NCBI RefSeq assembly: GCF_000619885.1
Contig: NZ_JHUZ01000011.1
Coordinates: forward strand, 434,001 to 498,000
Reading direction: 5' to 3'
Source: Balneatrix alpica DSM 16621
GTDB taxonomy: Bacteria; Pseudomonadota; Gammaproteobacteria; Pseudomonadales; Balneatricaceae
DNA length: 64,000 bases
Shown in pieces: positions 43,847 through 56,126 of this stretch. The notes below the pieces were generated by a model. That model saw only the letters and a list, made by a program, of their open reading frames with translations. It did no database searches and was not told where the DNA came from. A program made the translations under genes and the position numbers. Numbering within the stretch: the first letter of the stretch is position 1; every line of letters begins with the position of its first letter.

Positions 43847-44794
43847 TCAATACCAAGAGTCCAGCCCCAGCAGCTTGCGTCCCAGTGCATTCAGTTGCGC
43901 ATGGGGATAACGAGTCTGCTCCCAACGCCGCGGGTCGCCCGGGAACGGCTGACCAGGGGGAGGTAACACTTCACGCCAGGCCTGGATACGCCAGTCGCGC
44001 AGGGCCTGGTTATCTTCCTCCGCCGGGGTCATGGCGATGTATTGCGCCATTCTCACCCGGTTAGCACGATTGGGGCGAATACCATGGGCCAACAGGGAGT
44101 TAAAAATCAGCAAGTCACCTGCCTGCAGATGCACCGATTCAACCGCATAGGGCACCTGGCTCATCTCCGGACGCCACGGGTTGGCATCCGCAGGTTGCCT
44201 GGCCAGCCACTGCTCTAAATGGGCAAAAAGCTCAGGCACACATTGGAAGCCCCCTGTTTCCTCATCGGTATCCGTTAACGCCAATACCCCCTGCACCCCA
44301 ACCGGTAAAGGTCGCAGCTGGGTATTGGCATCCCAATGAATAAAGCCCTGAAAAGGACGGCGATGGTCATTCGGTGGATTCAGATTGGCACGATCAATAC
44401 TGACCCATAGCTCTTCACGGTCCCAGATATCGACAAAGGCATCATAGATGCGCGGTTGTTGGCGGTTACGCCATAACAAGGGGTGATGGTAGGCCTCCAC
44501 CATACCGGAGTGATTCAGCTCCTGCATCGCATGCTGAGCTTCCGGCCCCTGATACCAACTGTCTGGATCCTGCGCCGACATCTGCTGAAACTCCCACAGA
44601 AAGTCACAGGTTTGCGCGACCTGTTGTGCACTAATGGCCTGACGCACAACCACATAACCATAGTGCTGCCAGTGGGCAAAGTCGGACTCGCTCAACACCC
44701 GTAAAGGCCGCTGTTTACGCAGATAACGCAGATCTTGCAGTTGCTGCTGTCCCACCGAGGCATTGCCCGGGGTATCTTGATAAAGGTGACGCAT
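43847..44794 (-). CDS. Phytanoyl-CoA dioxygenase (PhyH) family protein
   Basis: A 315-residue Fe(II)/2-oxoglutarate-dependent oxygenase. The iron triad is His153-x-Asp155 (FIHWDAN) and the distal His in SLLAHGIRPNRANRVR, with Arg for 2-oxoglutarate. The preceding YGYVVVRQAISAQQVAQTCDF block is typical of PhyH. Substrate unknown; family members hydroxylate fatty-acyl-CoA, ectoine, or small amines and acids. ATG 44794 is chosen because AGGAG lies upstream at good spacing; the longer open frame has no such site. It is divergent from a cupin-AraC gene, with a 21-bp direct repeat between them, so it is probably that regulator's target. Confidence 0.88.
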   Translation of the reverse strand: MRHLYQDTPGNASVGQQQLQDLRYLRKQRPLRVLSESDFAHWQHYGYVVVRQAISAQQVAQTCDFLWEFQQMSAQDPDSWYQGPEAQHAMQELNHSGMVEAYHHPLLWRNRQQPRIYDAFVDIWDREELWVSIDRANLNPPNDHRRPFQGFIHWDANTQLRPLPVGVQGVLALTDTDEETGGFQCVPELFAHLEQWLARQPADANPWRPEMSQVPYAVESVHLQAGDLLIFNSLLAHGIRPNRANRVRMAQYIAMTPAEEDNQALRDWRIQAWREVLPPPGQPFPGDPRRWEQTRYPHAQLNALGRKLLGLDSWY

Positions 44795-44850
44795 ATTCAA
44801 GCTCCTGTTGCAGTTCACCCCTGCAGTCTGACGCCAAATAGCACTAAGAA

Positions 44851-44878
44851 TTGCTACCCTTCCATCAAGTTTTGCTAC
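44851..44878. promoter_or_regulatory. TTGCTAC direct repeat (21-bp period) between phyH-like and araC-like genes
   Basis: TTGCTAC occurs at 44851-44857 and 44872-44878, exactly 21 bp apart, in the 171-nt divergent region. A third partial copy TTGCTGC is at 44881. Two helical turns between tandem boxes is the usual AraC-family arrangement. Confidence 0.5.
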
Positions 44879-44965
44879 TTTTGCTGCAGAAATGAGCCTG
44901 CCTATGACCTTAATAAGCGTTTTTTGGCACACTCATGCTCCTGCTTTGCCCCTGGGACCCCAGCC

Positions 44966-45820
44966 ATGCATCAACCTCAACGGGAACATATCCAACAACC
45001 GGACCAAGGCTTCTCCTGGCGCTACTTTCATCGTCGCCTGCCAGAACTACCATTTCACTGGCACTTTCACCCGGAGTATGAGCTCACCCTGACCCTCGGC
45101 TGTCAGGGCCAGCGTTATGTCGGGCAATCCGTGGAAGCCTTCAGCAGTGGCGATCTTTGCCTGCTGGGGCCCAATCTGCCCCATAGCTGGCATAGCCATC
45201 AATCCCGGCAAGAGGCTGAAGCGCTGGTGATTTGGTTAAGTGAAGAGTGGGTCACCCATCTGTGTGGATTTGCCGAATATGCTGACTTAGCCGAACTGTT
45301 TCAGCGCGCCCGCCAAGGCCTGTGCTTTACCGCTCAGGAGGACTGGCAAAGCCGCATCCGCCCTCTTGGGCACTTACCACCACGCCCCAGGCTGCTACAG
45401 CTATTGGCATTACTGCATCGTTTGGCCGCCAGCCCTGCTCGCCCCTTACAGCCTGCCAGCCCTCTCACTGATAGCCTCACTAGCCAGCAGCCGCGACAGT
45501 TTCAGCGGCTACTGGACTATCTGCATCAGCACTATCAGCAACCGTTAAACCAGAACCAACTGGCTGCGACATTACACCTGAGTCCCAGCAGTTTGCAGCG
45601 TCTGTGTCGCCGCCACCTAGGCCAACCCCTCAGTCAATATGTGCTGCAACTGCGGCTAGGACATGCGTGCTCACTGCTGCTTAGCAGTGCTCAACCCATT
45701 GGCTTAATTGCCGAGCGTGCAGGCTTTACCAACCTGGCCAATTTCAACCGTCTATTTCGTAAGTACAAGGGCCAAAGCCCCCGCCAATTTCGCCGCGCCT
45801 TTACTGCGGAACCTGAATAA
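44966..45820 (+). CDS. AraC-family regulator with cupin N-terminal domain
   Basis: A 284-residue regulator. An N-terminal cupin sensor (FHWHFHPEYELTLTLGCQG, GDLCLLGPNLPHSWHS) is followed by an AraC HTH (about 180-280, NQLAATLHLSPSSLQRLCRR and IGLIAERAGFTNLANFNRLFRKYKGQSPRQFR). It is divergent from the PhyH gene and likely controls it. ATG 44966 gives a family-typical N-terminus; ribosome site GGGA is weak. Its 3' end overlaps the convergent RNase gene by 20 nt. Confidence 0.92.
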   Translation: MHQPQREHIQQPDQGFSWRYFHRRLPELPFHWHFHPEYELTLTLGCQGQRYVGQSVEAFSSGDLCLLGPNLPHSWHSHQSRQEAEALVIWLSEEWVTHLCGFAEYADLAELFQRARQGLCFTAQEDWQSRIRPLGHLPPRPRLLQLLALLHRLAASPARPLQPASPLTDSLTSQQPRQFQRLLDYLHQHYQQPLNQNQLAATLHLSPSSLQRLCRRHLGQPLSQYVLQLRLGHACSLLLSSAQPIGLIAERAGFTNLANFNRLFRKYKGQSPRQFRRAFTAEPE

Positions 45821-46490
45821 TGGCCGAGGCGGGGGCACCTCGCCCATTACAACGGCGATAGCGATAATCCTGATCCATACACAGCCAGACCTCGTTAAAA
45901 CGATTCCCCTTACCCGTGCGTACCAACATATGCTCTGCCTGCAAGCCGGGATTGAGCTCAATAAAACGCTGCTGCAGTACCTCGACCTGGATTTTACTTT
46001 CCGTTAATTCAGGCAACTGCAAGCGCTGGTGCAACTGCTCAAGCTGAGCAAAGTAACTGCCAGGATCGTTAAATGCGCAGGAGCCATGCTTTTGCCACTG
46101 GGCTTGCATCAACTGCACCCCAGGTACGGTGCAGAGATACTGTGCCAGAGTTGCCTGATCTACCCGGCTACTCTGGCAATGACGCGGCTGGCTGCACTTG
46201 GCCGCCTTGGCGTTATAGTCCTGTGGCCACAGGCCATGCACCACCCAACGAAACTGATTATCCTGGCACTGATGGCGATTGGCCGGGCGATCTCCCTGAC
46301 TGGCACAGAAACTAGGCGACCAGGATAACGCCAGCAAAAAGCCATTGACCTGGGCCTGTTGATTCTGGCAATCCAGTTTCTCCAACCGGGGTGTTTCCAG
46401 CACCTCCGGTAATTGGCAACTTTCCGCCCACACACTGCCAGACAGCACACTCAGACAAACCCCAACCCACCAGCCAATCAGTTTTCGCAT
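45801..46490 (-). CDS. Ribonuclease T2 family protein (RNase I-like)
   Basis: A 229-residue secreted RNase. A signal peptide (about 1-22) ends SVWAES. The two conserved active sites are CAS-I VVHGLWPQ and CAS-II QWQKHGSC, each with its catalytic His, and many cysteines suit disulfides in the periplasm. It cleaves RNA without base specificity, probably for scavenging. ATG 46490 is chosen because AAGGAGG precedes it and the signal peptide starts there. Convergent overlap of 20 nt with the AraC gene; divergent from lemA by 115 nt. Confidence 0.93.
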   Translation of the reverse strand: MRKLIGWWVGVCLSVLSGSVWAESCQLPEVLETPRLEKLDCQNQQAQVNGFLLALSWSPSFCASQGDRPANRHQCQDNQFRWVVHGLWPQDYNAKAAKCSQPRHCQSSRVDQATLAQYLCTVPGVQLMQAQWQKHGSCAFNDPGSYFAQLEQLHQRLQLPELTESKIQVEVLQQRFIELNPGLQAEHMLVRTGKGNRFNEVWLCMDQDYRYRRCNGRGAPASAIIQVPQ

Positions 46491-46605
46491 AAGCGCCTCC
46501 TTGAACGCCGCCATTATCGGTAAATTGCCGCTGCAAACAAGCTGTGCCAAGATGCCCCTAGCATTGCATACCGCTCGCTACCCCTCTCTTTGCAAGGAGC
46601 ACGCT

Positions 46606-47199
46606 ATGGGCACCTCCAGCCTGATTACTCTCGCCATCCTCGTTATCCTGGCGCTTGGCCTGATGCGCATCTACAACAATCTGGTCAGTAAGCGCAATCA
46701 ATGGCAAAACGCCTTTGCTCAAATCGAAGTCCAGCTCAAACGCCGCTACGACCTCATCCCCAATCTGGTCGAAGTCGCCAAAGGTTACATGCAACATGAG
46801 CGGGAAACCCTGGAAAAGGTGGTACAGGCGCGTAATGCTGCCGTCACCAGCCTGCAGCAAATTGCCAACAAGCTGGGGCCAGATGAATTAAAAGCCTTCG
46901 CCCAACAGGAACAGCAACTCGGCCGGGCGTTGGGACAATTCAATATGGTGATGGAGCAGTATCCAGACCTCAAAGCCAACACCACCATGATGCAGCTAAG
47001 TGAAGAACTCACCAGCACCGAAAACAAAGTCGCCCGTGCCCGTCAGTTCTATAACGACATGGTGATGGACTATAACGCCTACCGTCAGTCCTTCCCGCCG
47101 GTCGTACTGGCCGCCAGTTTTGGCCATGGCCAGGATGCTGCACTGCTGGAGTTTGCCGACAGTGAAGCCATTCAGCAGGCCCCCAAGGTCAGCTTCTAA
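46606..47199 (+). CDS. lemA: LemA family protein
   Basis: A 197-residue protein with one N-terminal TM helix (SLITLAILVILALGLMRIYN), then the LemA helical domain with NAFAQIEVQLKRRYDLIPNLVEVAKGYMQHE and LTSTENKVARARQFYNDMVMDYN. LemA proteins are inner-membrane proteins with the bulk outside; function unclear but they often pair with HtpX-like proteases. AAGGAG precedes ATG 46606. The next gene's ATG directly follows the TAA. Confidence 0.94.
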   Translation: MGTSSLITLAILVILALGLMRIYNNLVSKRNQWQNAFAQIEVQLKRRYDLIPNLVEVAKGYMQHERETLEKVVQARNAAVTSLQQIANKLGPDELKAFAQQEQQLGRALGQFNMVMEQYPDLKANTTMMQLSEELTSTENKVARARQFYNDMVMDYNAYRQSFPPVVLAASFGHGQDAALLEFADSEAIQQAPKVSF

Positions 47200-49089
47200 A
47201 TGCATTTTTTTAACTGGCAACAGGATGCCCAACGACGCACCCGCTGGCTGCTGATCCTGCTGGGACTGGCCATCCTGTTGCTCGCCACGGGTCTCTATTT
47301 ACTGCTGAGCCTGGCACTGCTTTGGCAGCAGGAGCTCCCCCTCCAACTTAACGCCCTGCTGGCCCTATGGCATTGGCCCCACTATGCCCTCACCCTGGCC
47401 AGCGTGGCGGCCTTAGTGCTGCTTGGCAGCCTGTATAAACACTGGGAGCTGGGGGCAGGCGGCAGTGCCCTGGCCAGCAAATTAGGAGGGCGCCCCGTCA
47501 GTCCCGACAGCCAGGATCCCTATGAGCGGCGCCTGCTTAATCTGGTCGAAGAAATGGCCATTGCCTCCGGCATGCCGGTCCCTCAGGTGTACCTGCTCGA
47601 CTATGAAGGTGGCATTAACGCCTTTGCCGCCGGTTATGAATTTGAGGATGCGGTGATTGGCGTCACCCGTGGCGCTCTGCACCAGCTCAACCGTGATGAG
47701 TTGGAGGGTGTCATCGCCCATGAATTCAGCCACATTGCCCATGGCGATATGCGCCTTAACCTGCGTCTGATCAGTTTGGTGTTTGGCCTGACTCTGCTGG
47801 CCGAACTGGGCCATATTTTATTACGCGCTAGCAGCGGCAGACGCCAGCAGGGAGGACTGGCACTGGCAGGTCTGGCCCTGCTAGTACTGGGTTATGCGGG
47901 CAGTTTTTGTGCCGGGCTGATTAAAGCAGCCGTCAGCCGCAACCGAGAATACCTGGCCGATGCCTCCGCCGTGCAATACACCCGTAACCCGGATGGCCTC
48001 GCCAATGCCTTAAAACGAATTGGCGCCGCCCGCGAAGGCAGTGAGTTGGTTAACCTACATGCCGGTGAAGCAGCACATCTGATGTTTGCCAATACCCTGG
48101 ACTCCTTTATGGCACTGTGGGCAACCCACCCGCCCTTAGCCGCACGCATTCGTAAACTCGATCCCCACTGGCAGGGGCACTATCAGCTGCCAGCGGTAAC
48201 GCCCCTGCATCCGCCAGCAGCACCCCACACAGCAGAAGCAGAAGCAACCGCCCCCGCTATGGCCAGCCTGATCATCAGTGCGGCCAGTGGCGCCATGGCT
48301 AGTCAGCAGCAACTGCAGCAGGCCAAACAAAGCATGGGGGCACCGACCCCTGCCCATCGCCACTACGCTCAACAATGGCTGACCAGCCTGCCATTACCCC
48401 TTGCCAGTGCCAGCCATCAACCCCAGCAGGCCTCCTTACTGGCACTGGCACTCTGGCTGGAAGTGTTGCCAGGCCAACGTCCCCCATTACAGAGCCTGGG
48501 TCACGCCAACCTGCAACAACTCGCCCAATTAGAACGGGCACTGCAATCCTGGTCCGGCTTACGTTTACCCTTGTTCGAGCGCTGCCTGAGCAGCTTAGCC
48601 AGTTGCGCCCCCGACCTGCGCCGTACTCTGTTACAACTGAGCACCGAGCAAGCCAAGCAACACCCCCATCTGCTGGCAGAAGGGATGCGTCTGTTACTGG
48701 AGCAGCACCTCCACCCGCCACGCTCCGTGCCACTGACGAGCCGTCGCCTCAGGCAGGCCGGTCAACATCTGCTCCCACTCCTGGCTCAGCTGTGTCACGC
48801 CAGCGCCATGCCTTCACCGCAAGCCCTGGCGGTTTTACAGCAGCAGTGTCAGGCACTGGGGCTCGCGCCCCCCACACAGCTACCCCAGGCCGAGGCCAAC
48901 CAACTCAACCTTGGCATTCGCCAAGCGCGGCAGTTGCAACCCTCGGCCAAAGCCCAGCTGCTGGAAGCCTGCATGGCCATCTGCTGCCATGACGAACAGC
49001 TACGCAAGGAAGAAGTCGAGGCGTTGCGGCTCTTGGCCCTGCTACTGGGGTGCCCACTGCCTCCTCTGCTGCCATCCGACAGCGCCTAA
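47200..49089 (+). CDS. M48 family membrane zinc metalloprotease with long C-terminal extension
   Basis: A 629-residue HtpX-like protease. Membrane segments lie near 15-40 and 55-75 and, after the active site, near 190-210 and 225-245. The zinc motif HEFSH is at 174-178, and the third ligand is in REYLADASAVQYTRNP. The conserved part ends near 330 (ATHPPLAARIRKLDP). The remaining 300 residues are Gln/Leu/Ala-rich, probably helical, and of no family that I know; HtpX itself is about 290 residues. It is coupled to lemA with no gap, suggesting the two proteins act together in membrane quality control. Confidence 0.92.
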   Translation: MHFFNWQQDAQRRTRWLLILLGLAILLLATGLYLLLSLALLWQQELPLQLNALLALWHWPHYALTLASVAALVLLGSLYKHWELGAGGSALASKLGGRPVSPDSQDPYERRLLNLVEEMAIASGMPVPQVYLLDYEGGINAFAAGYEFEDAVIGVTRGALHQLNRDELEGVIAHEFSHIAHGDMRLNLRLISLVFGLTLLAELGHILLRASSGRRQQGGLALAGLALLVLGYAGSFCAGLIKAAVSRNREYLADASAVQYTRNPDGLANALKRIGAAREGSELVNLHAGEAAHLMFANTLDSFMALWATHPPLAARIRKLDPHWQGHYQLPAVTPLHPPAAPHTAEAEATAPAMASLIISAASGAMASQQQLQQAKQSMGAPTPAHRHYAQQWLTSLPLPLASASHQPQQASLLALALWLEVLPGQRPPLQSLGHANLQQLAQLERALQSWSGLRLPLFERCLSSLASCAPDLRRTLLQLSTEQAKQHPHLLAEGMRLLLEQHLHPPRSVPLTSRRLRQAGQHLLPLLAQLCHASAMPSPQALAVLQQQCQALGLAPPTQLPQAEANQLNLGIRQARQLQPSAKAQLLEACMAICCHDEQLRKEEVEALRLLALLLGCPLPPLLPSDSA

Positions 49090-49116
49090 TCCAGGCTCTC
49101 ATGCCTGTGCACAAAC

Positions 49117-49140
49117 AAAAAAACCCCGCCAACGGCGGGG
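49117..49140 (-). terminator. Intrinsic terminator of the etfBA-fadBA genes
   Basis: CCCCGCC-AAC-GGCGGGG with seven A residues on its left side; read on the minus strand it ends in TTTTTTT. It lies about 126 nt after the fadA stop. A further hairpin GCCTGGG-CAAG-CCCAGGC (49179-49196) lies between. Confidence 0.85.
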
Positions 49141-49265
49141 TAAGATTACGGACACAAGCCTTACTACTAGGGTTACAAGCCTGGGCAAGCCCAGGCCGGG
49201 CATTGAGAGAATCCAGCTTCGCTGCCTGACTTCCCTGAAGGTCAGAGCCAGGCAGCGTTGCCTGT

Positions 49266-52612
<3,347 letters not shown>

Positions 52613-52633
52613 CACTCACTCCTCGTTCGCTTG

Positions 52634-52650
52634 GGCGGCATCTGGCCGCC
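52634..52650 (-). other. etfA-fadB intergenic hairpin
   Basis: GGCGGC-ATCTG-GCCGCC, 6-bp GC stem without T-tract. It may set the mRNA ratio of etfBA to fadBA or be a weak attenuator. Confidence 0.4.
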
Positions 52651-52655
52651 GGGCA

Positions 52656-53585
52656 TCACAGTGCGTTGACCAGCTCAGGTACAGCTTCGAACAGATCCGC
52701 CACCAGACCATAATCCGCCACCTGGAAGATGGGGGCCTCTTCGTCTTTGTTAATGGCGACGATCACCTTGGAATCCTTCATCCCCGCCAGATGCTGAATA
52801 GCACCGGAGATGCCCACTGCCACATAGAGGCTGGGGGCCACGATCTTACCGGTCTGACCGACCTGAATGTCGTTAGGGGCAAAGCCGGCATCCACCGCCG
52901 CGCGGGAAGCACCAACAGCAGCATTAAGCTTGTCCGCCAGGGACTCGATCACGGCAAAGTTTTCTTTGGAACCCACACCACGGCCACCGGAAACCACCAC
53001 ACCTGCAGCAGTCAGCTCAGGGCGATCCGATACCGCCAATTCGTCTTTAACATGGGCAGACACACCAGCATCCACCGCCTGAGTCAGGCTTTCGATACTG
53101 GCATTCCCGCCGGTCGCAGCCACCGCATCAAAGGCAGTGGTGCGAACAGTGATGACCTTTTTCGCATCCAGGCTTTGCACCGTGGCGATAGCATTACCGG
53201 CGTAAATCGGGCGCTTAAAGGTATCGGCACTTTCCACTGCGATAATGTCGGACAGCTGCGCCACATCCAGCAGCGCTGCAACGCGGGGCAACAGGTTTTT
53301 GCCATTAGAGGTGGCAGGTGCCAAGACGTAGTCATACTCGGCAGCCAGCTCAACCACTAAGGGAGCCAGATTTTCTGCCAGTTGATGAGCATAACTGGCT
53401 TGATCCGCCAACAGTACCTTGGCCACACCCACTGCCTGGGCCGCTTGTTCAGCCACCACACCGCAACCGCTACCTGCCACTAACAGGGTCACCTCACCGC
53501 CCAATTGCGCAGCAGCACCCAGAGTATTGAGAGTCGCGCCCTTCAGGCTGTGGTTATCGTGCTCGGCAATCAATAGAATTTTCAT
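52656..53585 (-). CDS. etfA: Electron transfer flavoprotein alpha subunit
   Basis: A 309-residue FAD-binding subunit. The C-terminal FAD domain shows [40 protein letters not shown] and [22 protein letters not shown], the classical ETF-alpha signature. With EtfB it carries electrons from acyl-CoA dehydrogenases to ETF:ubiquinone oxidoreductase. Its ATG overlaps the etfB stop by 4 nt, so translation is coupled. Confidence 0.97.
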   Translation of the reverse strand: MKILLIAEHDNHSLKGATLNTLGAAAQLGGEVTLLVAGSGCGVVAEQAAQAVGVAKVLLADQASYAHQLAENLAPLVVELAAEYDYVLAPATSNGKNLLPRVAALLDVAQLSDIIAVESADTFKRPIYAGNAIATVQSLDAKKVITVRTTAFDAVAATGGNASIESLTQAVDAGVSAHVKDELAVSDRPELTAAGVVVSGGRGVGSKENFAVIESLADKLNAAVGASRAAVDAGFAPNDIQVGQTGKIVAPSLYVAVGISGAIQHLAGMKDSKVIVAINKDEEAPIFQVADYGLVADLFEAVPELVNAL

Positions 53586-54334
53586 GACAGCACCTTCGCT
53601 TCATTCTTCAGCTTGTCTACCAGCTCGGCCACCGAGCCCACCTTGATGCCACCCTTACGCTCAGCAGGCGGCTCGACTTTCAACTGCTTAGTGTGCACCT
53701 TGATGGCGACCCCTAATTGCTCGGGAGTCAACACATCCAGCGGCTTCTTCTTCGCCTTCATAATGTTAGGCAGCGAGGCATAACGGGGCTCGTTCAAGCG
53801 CAGGTCAGTGGTCACCACCGCAGGCAGGTTGATCGCCAGGGTTTGCAAGCCACCGTCCACTTCACGGGTCACCTTAGCCTGCTGACCTTCCACCACCAGC
53901 TCAGAGGCAAAGGTTGCCTGGGGCATACCCGTCAAGGCAGCCAGCATTTGTCCGGTTTGGTTGTTGTCAGAGTCGATCGCCTGCTTACCCAGGATAACCA
54001 GACCCGGTTGCTCCTGTTCCACCACCTTGGCCAGCAGTTTGGCTACATTCAGTGAGTCCAGGCGGAGATCAGCCTCAATTTGGATACCACGATCAGCGCC
54101 CAACGCCAGGGCGGTACGAATTTGTTCCTGGCAGCTCTTATCGCCAATAGAAACCACCACGATCTCCGTTGCCACACCCTTTTCTTTCAGGCGCACAGCT
54201 TCTTCAACCGCGATTTCACAGAAGGGGTTAATCGCCATTTTGACGTTGGCCAGATCCACATCGCTGTGATCTGCCTTAACACGTGCTTTGACGTTGTAAT
54301 CAATGACACGTTTGACCGCGACTAGAACTTTCAT
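53582..54334 (-). CDS. etfB: Electron transfer flavoprotein beta subunit
   Basis: A 250-residue AMP-binding subunit: [18 protein letters not shown] at the N-terminus, [18 protein letters not shown], and the signature [19 protein letters not shown] followed by [16 protein letters not shown]. First gene of etfB-etfA-fadB-fadA. GAGGG precedes the ATG. Its promoter region contains the best-conserved copy of the tandem 22-bp boxes. Confidence 0.97.
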   Translation of the reverse strand: MKVLVAVKRVIDYNVKARVKADHSDVDLANVKMAINPFCEIAVEEAVRLKEKGVATEIVVVSIGDKSCQEQIRTALALGADRGIQIEADLRLDSLNVAKLLAKVVEQEQPGLVILGKQAIDSDNNQTGQMLAALTGMPQATFASELVVEGQQAKVTREVDGGLQTLAINLPAVVTTDLRLNEPRYASLPNIMKAKKKPLDVLTPEQLGVAIKVHTKQLKVEPPAERKGGIKVGSVAELVDKLKNEAKVLS

Positions 54335-54434
54335 AAAGCCCTCATTATTGTTGTGTGGGCGCCAGCGGCTATGCCCTCAATCAACGGGTGGAACCTGTAA
54401 CAAAAGCATTCAAGGCTCCGTTCGAATGTACTCC

Positions 54435-54500
54435 ATACTAGTGATTGCGCCTGATCGAACAATAACAAAAACCACCAGTGTAACTAACAAAAGCCACCAG
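54435..54500 (-). promoter_or_regulatory. etfB promoter with tandem 22-bp-period activator-like boxes
   Basis: On the minus strand: CTGGTGGCTTTTGTTA (54485-54500), spacer GTTACA, CTGGTGGTTTTTGTTA (54463-54478). The two boxes agree in 15 of 16 positions. TTGTTC (54457-54462) follows as -35 and TAGTAT (54435-54440) as -10 with a 16-bp spacer. Boxes lie 129-166 nt upstream of etfB. The rest of the 422-nt gap holds only the terminator at 54701-54723. Confidence 0.7.
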
Positions 54501-54700
54501 CAAGGCTAGACCAGGATCTGTATCAACACCAGCCAGAGCCACTCACCACTGCCTGACAAGCCACTGCTGGCGCGGTTTACCCCGCTTTACCACTGCTCGC
54601 CAAGCCGCGCCGGAATGCCAAGGCTTGGAGCTACCCTGGCAGTATCCAGTAATTTCCTGACACTTTTATTCAAGCACTCTTTTATGACGGCTAAAAACGC

Positions 54701-54723
54701 AAAAGCCCAGCACAGGGCTGGGC
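54701..54723 (-). terminator. Intrinsic terminator after the enoyl-CoA hydratase gene
   Basis: GCCCAGC-ACAGG-GCTGGGC (54705-54723), followed on the minus strand by TTTTGCGTTTTTAG. It lies 33 nt after the hydratase stop. Confidence 0.85.
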
Positions 54724-54756
54724 AATGGCAGCGATCAACGATCCACTAAAGCCGGT

Positions 54757-55518
54757 TTAACGAAATACCGGAGGACGCTTTTCCATAAAAGCCGTCAGGG
54801 CTTCATTCGCTTCGGTACTGAATAGGCGCTCTTTAAAAGCCACCCCTTCAGCTTCAATCACCGCACTAATCGCCTGCTGTTGCGACACTTTCAGCATTTG
54901 CTTACTAATTTGTACCGCCTCAGGAGGCAAACTGAGCAAACGCTCCACCAGCTCCATGGTCACCATGTCCAGTAGTTCAGGCTCTACTACCTGATTCACC
55001 AAGCCCAACTGCTGAGCCCGCTCGGCACTGATGCTCTCGCCCAACACCAATAGCTCAAAGGCCAGGCGCTGCCCCATTAACTGCGGGATTAACAAACTAG
55101 TGGCTCCCTCCGGCACCAAGCCTAGTTTTACAAAGGGCATCTGGAATGTGGCTGCACCACTGGCTAGCACATAGTCACAATGCAGCAGCATGGAGGTGCC
55201 GATACCAATTGCCAAACCATTTACCGCCACCACGATGGGCTTCGGGAAAGCTGCCAAGGTTTGCAGAAAATCGAGCGGGGCGCGGACTTCCCCCCCCTGA
55301 CTGGAAGCTGCAGCAATAAAGTCCCCCAGATCATTACCGCTGGTAAAACTATCGCCACAACCGGTGATCAGAACCACTCGGATCAGCTGATTATCTTCCG
55401 CCTCCTGCAGCGCTTCCGTCATCTCAATATACATTTCCTGAGTGAGGGCGTTCTTTTTAGCAGGGCGCTCAATGCGCAAACTCAGCAAGCCATTTTCGAC
55501 TTCAATTGCAATGGCCAT
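54757..55518 (-). CDS. Enoyl-CoA hydratase/isomerase family protein
   Basis: A 253-residue crotonase-fold enzyme. Visible features are ERPAKKNALTQEMYIEM, the oxyanion-hole part SFTSGNDLGDF and VNGLAIGIGTSMLLHCDYVLAS. At the two hydratase glutamate positions I see no clear acidic pair (MPFVKLGLVPEGATSL carries one Glu), so it may be an isomerase or another crotonase activity. ATG 55518 follows CCAGGAG; a longer in-frame start has no site. It lies 37 nt downstream of the DUF2889 gene and ends the fadD operon. Confidence 0.9.
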   Translation of the reverse strand: MAIAIEVENGLLSLRIERPAKKNALTQEMYIEMTEALQEAEDNQLIRVVLITGCGDSFTSGNDLGDFIAAASSQGGEVRAPLDFLQTLAAFPKPIVVAVNGLAIGIGTSMLLHCDYVLASGAATFQMPFVKLGLVPEGATSLLIPQLMGQRLAFELLVLGESISAERAQQLGLVNQVVEPELLDMVTMELVERLLSLPPEAVQISKQMLKVSQQQAISAVIEAEGVAFKERLFSTEANEALTAFMEKRPPVFR

Positions 55519-55555
55519 GGGTTCTCCTGGATGTCGGGGGCTGCCCAAGGGGCTG

Positions 55556-56122
55556 TTACTCTGCCGCGCCCTGGTAATACTCAGGTAAGAAGGTTTTCAC
55601 CACCTCCCCTGCGCCAGACCAAGTATGGCAACTATCGATCAATACGCGTTTAGAGGCCTCGGCTTCACCACTGTTCTGCCGCGCATACCAGGTGGTCTGA
55701 AAGGCCGTGGTGGCAAGCGGGAGCAGCAACTCACTCAGGTGAGTACAACCTGCTACCCCTCCTAATAATTCCTTGATTTGGCGATTCCAACCCGGACCGA
55801 TACGGGTACCGACTAATTTTTGGTAGGCCTGACTAATGCCAGGACAGGTGTGGAAAGGAGCAGACTCAATACAGGCCTCAACCGCATGGATTAACAGGCT
55901 GTCATCCAGAGTCAGGCGCAGACGCATCAAATGGAAAGGCTCGCCAGCGGCCACCCTGCCGGAAGGACGGCCTGGGCTCGGCGTATCTTCCGCCTTGATA
56001 TCGACCATACTGCCTTCGATATCCCATAGACCATCTTCACGCAGAAATCCCTGGCACTCCACCCGGCGCTGGTGTACCAGACGCCGGGCTACAGCTTGAC
56101 TCAAACTCATCTTGGCACCCAT
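55556..56122 (-). CDS. DUF2889 family protein
   Basis: A 188-residue protein matching the DUF2889 family: R-R-V-E-C-Q-G-F-L-R-E-D-G-L-W-D-I-E-G near 15-35, a beta-rich middle (FHLMRLRLTLDDSLLIHAVEAC) and LLGGVAGCTHLSELLLPLATTAFQT with its Gly-Cys-Thr-His motif. Function unknown. The family frequently lies next to acyl-CoA ligase and other acyl-CoA genes, as here. The start is either ATG 56122, 4 nt after the fadD stop (chosen), or ATG 56110. Confidence 0.85.
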   Translation of the reverse strand: MGAKMSLSQAVARRLVHQRRVECQGFLREDGLWDIEGSMVDIKAEDTPSPGRPSGRVAAGEPFHLMRLRLTLDDSLLIHAVEACIESAPFHTCPGISQAYQKLVGTRIGPGWNRQIKELLGGVAGCTHLSELLLPLATTAFQTTWYARQNSGEAEASKRVLIDSCHTWSGAGEVVKTFLPEYYQGAAE

Positions 56123-56126
56123 TACT

